A stretch of 64,000 bases of DNA from Flammulina velutipes (lineage: Eukaryota; Basidiomycota; Agaricomycetes; Agaricales; Physalacriaceae), in NCBI GenBank assembly GCA_011800155.1, contig JAALGH010000011.1, positions 434,001 through 498,000 of the forward strand. The letters are read 5' to 3'. Below the pieces are notes generated by a model, which was not told where the DNA came from, did not search any database, and saw only the letters and a program-made list of their open reading frames with translations. How positions within the stretch are numbered: position 1 is the stretch's first letter; each line of letters begins with the position of its first letter. Positions 55,022-64,000 of the stretch are shown here, piece by piece. The position numbers and the translations under genes were made by a program.

Positions 55022-56112
55022 CTAGAAACTCGACTCATACACTGGGACATGACATGTGAGGCGAGGCATGGAACCCCGCAGGCCGTCAGACGCGAAGACA
55101 AGCATGTCGCCTTTGACTAACTCGTGACATTGAACGTCGGGTACGTTGGACATGTAGGGCATGTTGACGTGTCCCTCTTCCTTCCACTGCGCAAAGATTG
55201 TGGGGCCGACAGGCGCTTTATAGATCCACGTTAAGCCGCGCGATGCCATAGAAAATGGAGCTTTGATTTGGAAGTCGCCGAGCGCTGCGAACAATATCAG
55301 TATAGATCCATGTCATACGCGCGTGTTCACAACACTGACCTCGAGTGACGCTCAGCCATCCTAGAAGACGACCATTTTGAATGATACCCTCCTCACCAGG
55401 GTGCTCTCGGTTGATTCTTACCACCTCCTCTTCAGCGTTGTGGCGCGAGCTTAGCAGGATCGGGACCCACTTTCCATCCTGCATGCGACCACAAACTAGC
55501 AACTGCCATTTAGCATTCTTTCCTAAAAATATAAATACGCTGCTCCTCACCTGCATCACAATCACCCAACGATGCGACCCATACATGTGTCCTAGCTCTA
55601 TTGATAAACGCAATGAGAGCTGTCGATCCAACATTCGCTCGGCGAGCGATCTGGAAAGTCGGGTCGCCTTTGTATCCAATGACCCCATAGACATACCCTC
55701 CGGTGCCGCCCCATATCTCATCCGAAAAGTCTTCGTTCTCGTCGAACTGGTCGGTGAAGCCCCGAAGGAGTGAATCGAATTCCTGGATCTCCGTCTTCAT
55801 GATGTGGGGAACATCCGGCACCCCACTGATGACAGTATCTGCGGAAATGCGGTCGGCGATGGCGCGAGGAAGTATAGATGACGCGTACTCTGAGACTTCG
55901 TCTGTTAGATGACCTTTGAAAGTATAATGAGAACGGGAAAAGTGAAAGAAGATTTTTTAAGCACCGTCAAAGATCGCGATTATGCTTGCATGTTCGAATT
56001 CGAGAACGGTGGTTTGGTCCTCGTTTTTCGTCTGCAGCGTGGCTTGATGAATCAACATGCCCTCAACATCGAGCGTTAGTTTTGTCGCCATGCTATCATA
56101 GAGTACGGTCAT
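55022..56112 (-). CDS. PP2C-type phosphatase copy 2, truncated at the C-terminus
   Basis: From the ATG at 56112 (MTVLYDSMATKLTLDVEG) the exons give TTVLEFEHASIIAIFDG joined to HLTDEVSEYASSILP, forming the FDGH metal motif of PP2C. Then come ADTVISGVPDVPHIMKTEI, NVGSTALIAFINRART, HVWVASLGDCDA, LLSSRHNAEEEVVRINREH, ALGDFQIKAPFSMAS and DMLVFASDGLRGSMPRL. Directly afterwards the sequence diverges from copy 1 and stops (TCHVPVYESSF, stop at 55022-55024). The C-terminal part with the last acidic metal ligand (DDISVV in copy 1) is missing. The protein is therefore probably inactive or a pseudogene product. An upstream in-frame extension to 56259 exists but lacks family similarity. Confidence 0.72.
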
Positions 56113-57239
56113 GGTGGACGTTATGCAGGTGTCCTTCAATCGGAGATAGAATACTTGATTCGCGTGGAATCGACTTGCGCTTCTTGAGGCGCTGCGGTGC
56201 TGGTGAGCCGTCGATAATGGGTCCAACAGTGCGGATAGATTCAACTCACGATAAGCCAAGGGAGGCTAGTCATTTCCTATGCGTTGAATGCGGTTTCTGC
56301 GAATCCAAAAAGAGGTGGCTTGGGTGGAGAGGTAGGCGCCGGGGGAGATACAATAGTCGCTGCATGTTGATAATCCGGTGCGTAGAGCTATGGTAATGCA
56401 TGCGCCCTTCCATGAGCCCCGGGCAAGCTGCGACAAAGAGGAGAGGTATTTTTCCAGGGCACGGATCCGTCTGCGAGTCGATGTGAAAATGCGTATGAGC
56501 AAGGTCTTCATGAGGGATTTGGTGGATGATGTAAGCTTGGTCTCGTTGCTAGCCTACTTTAATGGTGAGAATAATAGAAGGTAGGTCGAAGGGAAGTACT
56601 CGCAATAGTACCCATGCCGTCTTTTTGCGCCGTCTCGAGAAATTGTTTCGGAGACATTGTTGCCAGCTAATTCCCAAGCTTTGTGGTCACCGGTAATCCG
56701 TCAATAAACCATGAAGACGGACATAGTCTAGTGATGGTCATTAGTAGTTGATTGGTAGGATGCCAAGTTCAACCCTACGGGCCGGGCCGATCACCTCATC
56801 TTAGGCATCGACAATCAACGTTAATCAACGTTCAACGTTCAACATGCGCTGAACCTACGACAAAGGGATCTTTTTCAGAGTCTTCTGCTCTCTGGTCAGT
56901 GTATGAACAAGCATGGTTCTCAGCAAACTTTGTTCCTGCGTTATCTTCGAGCTGCCCTCAAGAACAACTTGAACTGCGTCTTGCATCGCGTCCTTCAGCA
57001 TGTATTGGCATAGCGTTGGCCTCACATTCCCAAAAATTCTACGCCTCCCCACTCAGGTCTCAGGCAGGCTTGAGCCCTTTGACACATTAACAGCGAAAAT
57101 GAACGTCGCCACACCCAGCTCAAACGGCAAAACCGCGATCACGTGCTGCTTGAACTTTGAAGAATCTTGGTCCCTTCATGAGTCATAGAGAAGATGTTAT
57201 TTCGTCGTTAACGAAACTGTGATGGTACGTGTTACTGTT
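56113..57239. other. Intergenic region of the second duplicated unit
   Basis: The right end (56865-57190) matches 52985-53290 of unit 1, and 56220-56290 resembles 50160-50260. The b5-acyl-CoA dehydrogenase gene expected between these two anchors is absent, and I see no remnant of it. The frames at 56378-56584 and 56752-57090 have no domain. Confidence 0.55.
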
Positions 57240-58317
57240 CTATTTATCCCCCTGTATAACCTCCATGACAGCTTTGGCCGGAATAGTTTTCCAGTCGTGC
57301 GAATCGGTACTGTATTTCCGCATTTCGACCGGCGTCGATATGACGTGCATGTGAAGGTGTCCAACGCTGGCATCTGGCATAGCGTGGAACCCGAAAAAGA
57401 AATCCTCGGCCGTCAACGTTTGTAGCATCTCGGAAAACTCCTTGGAGGATTGTCGAACGTCCTTCATAACCGCCTGGAAGTCCTCGGTTTTCGTGGGGTT
57501 GTCGCTGAGACTTTTGAGTACTTCTTTTTCGCGCGCATCGACAGATATATCAATCCTTTCGGCACATTTTTGGGCAGCTTTGGGTGTCGACCAAAACTTT
57601 TTGAAGTGAGATATCATTTCTTCGATAATGGAGGTATCATCTAACGATACGGCGTTGTAGACTGCAATCAAATTAACGTTAGCTGCCTTTGGAATACTGG
57701 GTGCGTGTATTACCTTTCTCTCGGGGGATAACCATCATATGGAAATACGACATGCCGGCAGTGGAAGAGCGGTCCACATTATTCGGATCCCATTTCGCTG
57801 AGTACTGTCGCACGTCGTAGCTTGCTTTGTTTCCGATGATGTATGAATCTTCCGTCGACGAGAGAATATAGCTCTTCGGATTGTGTTGAGCAAAGTCCTG
57901 TAGACACGATTAATGGATGTAGCACAATACGTGGTCGTGACTGACTGTAAAGAACGAATCAGATCTTCTGTACGGCACACCTCCACCGACGGCTTTATTG
58001 CCGACAAGTTTCCGAGGGATAAGGCCAGGTCTAAGCCGGAGTCATGAGTAAAGGAGCGGAGAATGAGCGGTTAGGTGGCGTACAATGCAGAATATTCGGC
58101 GCTGTCGTCGCGCTTCAAGTATGCTTCGTGGTCGGCCAGGGCCTGGTTGTTGGAGAGAAAGGCTGCACGTAGTTTTTTGAAGTGGGATTTCAACTCGCCG
58201 TACTGAGGCTCCTTTGAAAGTAGCTCCACTGAAGGCAGCTGTCCAGTGGTTCCACGTGTATTCACGGTCGAGATAATGGAATCAGTGTTTGAGCGCGAAG
58301 TTTCTTCAGAAACGGGA
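57240..58317 (-). CDS. HIT-domain protein, tandem copy 2
   Basis: This is nearly identical to copy 1 in the last exon (MIAVYNAVSLDDTSIIEEMI, DASVGHLHMHVISTP, AKAVMEVIQGDK) and collinear upstream: VELLSKEPQYGELKSHFKK, an intron from about 58085, PGLIPRKLVGNKAVGG, DFAQHNPKSYILSSTEDSY and GMSYFHMMVIPREK. The His triad is intact. The exon beginning at 58317 follows an acceptor, so the true start lies upstream and is unresolved, as in copy 1. The few protein differences and the intact frame suggest that both copies are under selection or that the duplication is recent. Confidence 0.78.
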
Positions 58318-61094
58318 CTATGGGAGAGTCAAAGTCAGAGGATGTTATAAATTACGTAGAAGAAAAAGCGAACCGGGCGTATGTTGAGCCAATCCATAGC
58401 GGGATGGTAATTAAGGTCAAAAGGATGTTGAAACGCATGTGCCAGCACATTTTAGACTGAGTAGAGAGTAAAATTGTTATAAAGAATGTTCAAATTTCTG
58501 GCCTTAAATGAAGAACACGGTGCATAATACTAGCAGCAGCAGTATATAGTACACACATACAATGAGCCCTCTGTAGTATATACACGTCGTCTAGGATTCG
58601 CGTCGACTGTCGACGGAGAAACGGACGACGCCAACTGACCGTGGGAATTTTAGTGGTGTAATCTGCTTCGTGAGATTGACTGGATTCCCCTTCGCTATCC
58701 ATAATTACCCCAAAGGATTACCTGGTTGTAATCATTCATGTACAGCCGCTGCTAGGTATTCTGTGTCTTATCTTGAATTTTCCTGTGTCCCAGTCTCGGC
58801 CCAAAATAGTTTATTTTGCATCGATGTCACATCATGCTACTACCTGATGTCGTGTTGGCGAGTTCAGACAATGCTCTTGGCAGCTCTCATAGCAGAGAGA
58901 TGCACTGCAGCTCTATGCAACACGCCGTAATGACACGCGGGCTGTTCATCGTTAATTTCGTCGAGATTCAAACTCGACTTCTTCAGAATCATATGATGGC
59001 CCAAGCTTACTCCGCGACTAAGAAACCTCGCGATCTTCTTTTACCTTGGAGTCTAGTCATGGTACCTTATCAGTAAGAACAATATAGCTAGCCTCAGCAT
59101 CAGACACCATTCAACCATCCGACCCTATCTGCTTGCTGAGGATGGGCCTAATATCGAGCCTAGGACATGTTAATAAGTTTGAACGGTCTCTTCAAAACAT
59201 GATGCATGATGTGTAATCGGGGTGGCCCTTAACTCTTTATCTAACTTACCACACATCGTTGAATACTGTACAGCCACCATAATGCCTTGTTCTTGACGCC
59301 ACCATCACGGACCGGCCATATTAAAGGAACTTGGAAGCCCGTAGATGTACTCTTTCTCGTCGAATCCCCCCCCTCTGGTATGCCCAGGTAAATGCTGTCT
59401 CTGGTCTCAAGCTGTATCTTTCACCTACGACATTATCCCCGGACGAGCTTGCGGCTCGAAGCCTATTCCTTACTGATAAAGACTCTCGCGGACCACTCGT
59501 TACCTCCGAGTCTGCTCTTGCATCGAAATGTGTGTCGCCAGATGGGGACAACGCGCTTCTAGTCGGATGAACCACTATACTAGTACATATAGGCCGCCTG
59601 CCTGGTTGCATTTAATTGTCACTGTCGACGTCTCAACAGCAAGCGCGTCTTCCCAACCCCCCGTTGCCTCTTCCGAGTCATACATTCTCAGATCTCAGAT
59701 CTCATGTCGCCACGACAGTTTAGTTGGCACTCACAACCTGGCCCTCTAAGGTCAAGTTGGTCTATCTTCCCTTCTCTCCGCGCCACGAGTCAGTCAGTGC
59801 AGGGCAAATGTCGAACAATGGATTGCACCCAAGATCTCATATATATACATCTTGACTGTGTTGTGCGGGAGACCTGGCAGCATCGACGCGAATGGACAGA
59901 AAGGGTGTGCTATTCGATTACGATCGTTTGCTAGTAAGTGCCAGCGGTATCAAAGGCTGACTTCTAAACTCTACTAAACCCATATCAGGCTCCGAGTCAA
60001 TCACAGCTCTTCATTAACCGCAACATTGGCGTTGTTCGACTTGTCGAGTCAATTTACATAATGTGTCTCGCGCCCTCGCTTTCTCTCGCTCTCGTCGTAT
60101 CTGTTGCTTGAGGTTATCGGTGCACGCAACCCTGGATTGTTAGCCTGAGGGAAATCACACTGTTACGCTATTAATCGATGTATTATGACCACCGTATTAT
60201 ATTCATAGCTCGTGCCTATATAGATTAGAGACAAGGAAAAATCACCAGTTCAAGTGGCGCATCCAGTTCCCGGCAACGGTAGAGGCATCAAGCGGCCCCG
60301 GTACTCGCGACTAACTGAAAAAAGCTACCTGAAACATGATGCACTGTTCGTATTGTGAGTAGCAGCCATGTCTGTAGATTCAATATTTATATGAGCACGT
60401 GACAATACGCCACAGGTAGAATTAGTCGTAGCTAGTAATAGTAGCGGCTAGCCTAAGTTAATCGTCGAATAAAAACCATGGAATCAAACAACATCTCTGA
60501 CTGAGAAATTAGGAGTACACCTTGCTTGGTAGGAAGTCCTCAACTGAGCTCAGTCAGTGGCAGCTCGTTGACAGATTTATGATATTGTTGCTACTATTCA
60601 AGTTCGGAATGTCGAATTCAGGAGCAGCCAATGCATATGTTCACACGAGATGTTCGTTGTTGAACTTTCTAAAATACTTCAAGATTAGTAACGCGCCTAT
60701 GATATTGCGTAGAGTCTCACCAATGTCCATGCTAGATGCTCGTTGTCTAACCTACCTATAAGCTCTGAGTCGTAAGCATCGCTAAGGATGTTATAACCAA
60801 CCCGGTATTGAACCTGAGAATACCGAGAGTATCCCGAGGACAACTGGCCAAAGCTCAGTGTTGGTACGGAACGACAGAGGCCACTTACCTCACCCATGCC
60901 TACCTACCTTCCGCATTAACTCGTCTCCTGAAAGTAAGTACGCATCCTCGCAGAACGCTAGAGACACGGAGGCGTCGCCGCCACTACCGCCACTGCCATC
61001 CGACGCAAAGAATGGCTTGTATAAAGCGAAGAAACGCTCACCGTCCTTCTTCACTCAGCCCAACGTACATCACAATCTATCACTCAGCCACAAA
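58318..61094. other. Gene-poor stretch of about 2.8 kb
   Basis: After the first about 190 bases, which resemble the upstream part of HIT copy 1, nothing can be supported. Open frames are short (under 100 codons) with no domain on either strand, and no clear terminal repeats were found. It is unusually long for this gene-dense window and could be a decayed mobile element or regulatory DNA. Confidence 0.4.
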
Positions 61095-62325
61095 ATGCTC
61101 TATCTAAAATATGCATCAGTTCGTCACATTTTCTCCTTGGCGTCCGCCACACTCACGATAGACCAGCACGCTTTGCTTCTCCTTGCATCACTCCAAACTG
61201 CATATGCGATACCATACCGCGAACTAGCAGCGCGAGACGTTGCCCATATCGGTGTGGATGACGAGAAGCGGGAGTACGTCGCATACAAACGCGATGGATC
61301 CATATACGCCCGCTATCCCATAGACATGAACACACGCACCAAGCGAGCCGGGCGATGCGTCGATATTCCACTAGAGGAGCTCAAAACGGGTGCGTGCGCT
61401 GTCTCCCCTCCCCATAGAATCACGATGAATGGTTGTCTGACAGTCCCCGGATGGTCCAAAATTGAGCAGTATGCAGACGACAATTGGGGAACAGGTGGAC
61501 GCAACATCGTGGCCAACCCCGAAGAGTACAGTGATAGGCCCACTCAAGCCTGTGTCTCTGATGAGGTTATCCATGTCGAGTTCGACAGTGGGTCGGTCCT
61601 TTTCTTCTTGGGCAATACTGAAGTCCACTCCAGAAAATACGAAATGCGACGAGAGTACTACATCCACCAAAGGAACCGTCGTGGGCACACAGGGCGAGGC
61701 CACGGTGGAAGTAACTCAAGGGTTTTCTTCTGGGGTCAAGCAATCCATCACCAGTACGTCAAATTGTCGCAGTGTTGTATACCTGACGAGGTCAACAACC
61801 GCTTGCAGAGGCATCCACAATCGGAGTTTCGTCCACCTTCAGCGTCCAAGTTGGCCTTCCCGAGATCGCAGAGGTCACCGCATCGCTCACCACGAGTGTG
61901 GATGTTACGAATGCGGAGGAAAAAACGTACGGTCCATATTCACGAGGCTTACCACACTCATTGTTTTTCCAGTATCGAGGCTTCCCACTCCACTCTAGGC
62001 AAGACGTCACTGAAGATTGAAGCGCCTGAGGGTAAAACGTGTTCGGTCAAGGTCATTTTGTGCTAACTCCTTGAGTGAGTCGAAGCTAACGAGTAAGTCG
62101 CAGATTACCCTCAATTCATGCAATAAGCAAGCGAAAGGAAGGCTCCGCTATCTTGCAACGGGCTGGGTGTGGTTCAACTATAAAACGGCGACGAAAGGTC
62201 ATTATAAGTGGGCCGCTAGTATTGAGAATGCTCTCACCAACCAGGATGATCGTTCGAGCTTTGCCGAGTTCTCGGGATCGATGAGCACGGAGAGCTATTC
62301 CAACTATGAAGCAGAGTGCGTATAA
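61095..62325 (+). CDS. Secreted protein resembling aerolysin-fold proteins
   Basis: From the ATG at 61095 the N-terminus is hydrophobic (LASATLTIDQHALLLLASL), consistent with a secretion signal. The next region contains CVDIPLEELKTG. After about 61610 the reading moves through small exons with Ser/Thr-rich alternating strands (GTVVGTQGEATVEVTQGFS; VTASLTTSVDVTNAEEK) and a segment APEGKTCSVKVIL. The last exon, from about 62104, carries RYLATGWVWFNYKTATKGHY. This pattern of a long amphipathic strand region followed by a compact C-terminal beta domain resembles the aerolysin/ETX-MTX2 fold seen in some fungal secreted proteins. The resemblance is by eye only. Three or four introns are needed and not all borders are certain. 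Activity cannot be inferred. Confidence 0.55.
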
Positions 62326-62583
62326 TGATGAATTGAATAGAACATGATACCGCTGGACGGCTCAATGTGTATTTGGATCAGTAGAAATGAATTGTCAACG
62401 TTTCCCTCGTACGACGTGAGATGTTTGGAGTTCGGTTTGGCTGGTCAGGATTGGCATTGGCGCCGAGGTTCACTCGATTGTGGTTTGGAAAAATCAATCT
62501 CTGATTGGGTATAACAATGTACTGAGGTTTCTATTTTCCAAGGTTAGTCACAGAATAGACACGAAGTAAGAAAGATTCACGCA

Positions 62584-62922
62584 CTATACGGGCGTAGCCG
62601 TCCACCACCAAAATACCTTGGATGATATCCAGATACATGCGAGCAAGCCAAAGACAGCGACGGCTACCCGACCCGTCTTCAGTCCTCCCACTTGTCCAAT
62701 GCCAAAGGCCTGGCGCGCCCTCTGAGATGTTTGGGAGAGCGTAGCGCCGAATGAAGAGAAAGAATTGCCCGCATCGTCGAGCATGAGATTTTGGCGTTCG
62801 ACGTCGTCGTGGATGTCGGTCGTTATACCGCGCAGAGACCGTATTTTCGAATGCAGCTCGTCAAGGCGCTGGTCATTCTGTGATTCATATGTGTCTTCGA
62901 CAGAGCGACCTCGAGAATCCAT
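62584..62922 (-). CDS. Qc-SNARE of the Bet1/Sft1 type
   Basis: A single exon encodes 112 aa. SNAREs drive vesicle fusion; Bet1 and Sft1 act in ER-Golgi and intra-Golgi traffic. It starts MDSRGRSVEDTYESQNDQR, then the SNARE coiled coil LDELHSKIRSLRGITTDIH and DDVERQNLMLDDAGNSFSS with the zero-layer Gln in RQN, followed by TLSQTSQRARQAFGIG. A C-terminal membrane anchor (VAVAVFGLLACIWISSKVF) ends the protein in WWWTATPV. Length and layout fit this family exactly. Between Bet1 and Sft1 the choice is open; TSQRAR and the weak zero-layer context lean towards Sft1. Confidence 0.88.
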   Translation of the reverse strand: MDSRGRSVEDTYESQNDQRLDELHSKIRSLRGITTDIHDDVERQNLMLDDAGNSFSSFGATLSQTSQRARQAFGIGQVGGLKTGRVAVAVFGLLACIWISSKVFWWWTATPV

Positions 62923-63072
62923 ATTAATGTTGGTGGTCAGTGATCAAGTTATGCTGAGTCACGCGACTTGAATTGTAACCACCACGACTCCGAGCAATTG
63001 TGCGCACCGAATGCACACTCATGTTCTGGTCTATTGATCATCATCAATCATGCAACATTAATAGGAAACTCT

Positions 63073-64000
63073 ATGCTCCGTTCTTATGTCGCTAATCCGC
63101 TGCAAGAGTCGCTCAAATCTCATAATGATACCTTGCACACACGCATCACAGTTCTGGAGGGCCAGCTTGCGCATATGAAGACTACCTTGGCAAAGAACAC
63201 GCATACGTTGTCTCCTATACATATTCTCCCAGCCGAACTCCATCACTACATCTTCGAACTGTCTGGCGCATTCGAGGAGCGAAGCACTGTGATTTCCATT
63301 GCTTCCGTCTGCTTTTATTGGCCAAGTGTTGCCCTTTCATCTCCACAAATCTCTCATATCTTCAACACTGGACATATGTAGTCTACCCATGCCGAAACCA
63401 CGGCTCAAAGAGCCCATGCCGTTTATCCACGGTTTTGCTTTGACATATGAACAACTCTACGCTGTGGCTTGCGCCGGGCTCACTGAACAATCCGTCAACA
63501 GGGAATCTTACGGCGGAGACCCTTTGCTCGCACTACGCGGCGAATGTCTTTTGCGAAACAAAGAATACGACATTATCGCGTTTCCAAAGGGTCCGCTTGA
63601 CAACTTCGAGGCTCGTTAGCTCTACATCGTCGAAATCGTCCCTTCGTGGACCGACAGAAATCCCACCGGACTCGCACTAACGCGTGAAACCGGTGTACGA
63701 TTTTTCAACGAACACGGTCGCCAACCACTGCTCCGCAAGTTGGAGGTGTTTTCTCTGCCTTCGCCTGCGTTCGAGCCAGGTGAGTCTGCTTGTATAAGTA
63801 CTGAGCCCAGTGTTAACCATTAGAATAGAACAGTGGTGGCTGAAAAAATGCCTGTGGCACAGTATGTGGACAATTCAGGAGGACCACAAGGCGCGACTGG
63901 CTCGGAAGGGCTCGGGGCCATCAACCTCAAGTATGAGCAGTAAATCAACAGTATGGCGATCGATACTCGATAGTCTTACACGAGAGTTGAGCCAACTCAG
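63073..64000 (+). pseudogene. Broken F-box plus unrecognised-domain gene, running off the window
   Basis: The order is as in the fusion gene at 38884-40216: MLRSYVANPLQESLKSHND, coiled part RITVLEGQLAHMKTTLA, F-box ILPAELHHYIFELSGAFEE with IASVCFYWPSVALSSPQI. The frame then stops (63379-63381). The second domain continues in another frame: LKEPMPFIHGFALTYEQLY, GDPLLALRGECLLRNKEYD. In that frame a TAG (63617-63619) replaces the conserved Tyr of YLYI, followed by LYIVEIVPSWTD and RFFNEHGRQPLLRKLEV. An exon resembling WWLKKCLW follows near 63834. One frameshift and one nonsense codon make a pseudogene likely. The 3' end lies outside the window. Confidence 0.7.

Noticed and set aside
60858..62066. 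A 402-codon open frame as a single-exon protein
   Set aside because: It starts without an ATG context at 60858 and changes to an arginine/histidine-rich sequence after about 61610, where intron borders and a better continuation in other frames are visible.
1..64000. tRNA genes and prokaryote-type features such as operons, CRISPR arrays or ribosome binding sites
   Set aside because: The intron-rich genes, histones and fungal protein families show a eukaryotic genome. No cloverleaf-like B box was noticed. The GGTTATGGGCCC at 25632 is a retroelement primer site, not part of a tRNA gene.

Overview
The window is from a filamentous basidiomycete, most likely an agaricomycete. Genes are closely packed and split by many short introns of about 44-60 bp with GT-AG borders. 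The gene content fits: a fungal-type sesquiterpene synthase, DUF6534-type membrane proteins, expanded F-box families, a fungal Helitron with an accessory gene, and fungal versions of RPC31, Yra1/ALYREF, SYS1, SDS23 and a Bet1/Sft1-type SNARE. I saw no tRNA, rRNA or CRISPR array. Most genes were read by joining exons by eye, so internal splice sites are predictions.

Region 1 (1-9.3 kb): an apparently intact 6.1-kb Helitron (223-6335) with precise A^TC...CTAG^T ends splits a 2-oxoglutarate/Fe(II) oxygenase gene. The two halves flank it, and a full paralogue lies at 37.0-38.6 kb. Next come a sesquiterpene synthase with an altered first metal motif and an unassigned, possibly decayed stretch.

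Region 2 (9.3-13.1 kb): housekeeping genes on both strands (RPC31 and a Yra1/ALYREF mRNA-export factor with one 527-bp intron) and a secreted cysteine-containing protein.

Region 3 (13.2-34.1 kb): five long F-box/leucine-rich-type paralogues, three on the plus strand at the left and two on the minus strand at the right, arranged as a mirror with mosaic similarity. Between the arms lie a secreted protein, a RAI1/DXO-like protein, a DUF6534-like membrane protein built from many small exons, a 1.46-kb LTR element with identical LTRs and no gag or pol, SYS1, and a divergent histone H2A-H2B pair whose promoter carries two ACGCGT boxes.

Region 4 (34-49 kb): another F-box gene, the intact 2OG oxygenase, an F-box gene fused to an unrecognised C-terminal domain, SDS23, a GH2 glycosidase and a small unknown protein. 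Two stand-alone copies of the unrecognised domain sit head to head at 47.3-49.0 kb, and a broken F-box plus domain copy ends the window.

Region 5 (49-58.4 kb): a tandem duplication. Unit 1 holds a PP2C phosphatase, a cytochrome b5-acyl-CoA dehydrogenase fusion and a HIT protein. Unit 2 holds PP2C and HIT only. The two PP2C copies are damaged in different places.

Region 6 (58.4-64 kb): a gene-poor stretch, a secreted protein resembling aerolysin-fold proteins, a Bet1/Sft1-type SNARE and the broken F-box fusion copy.
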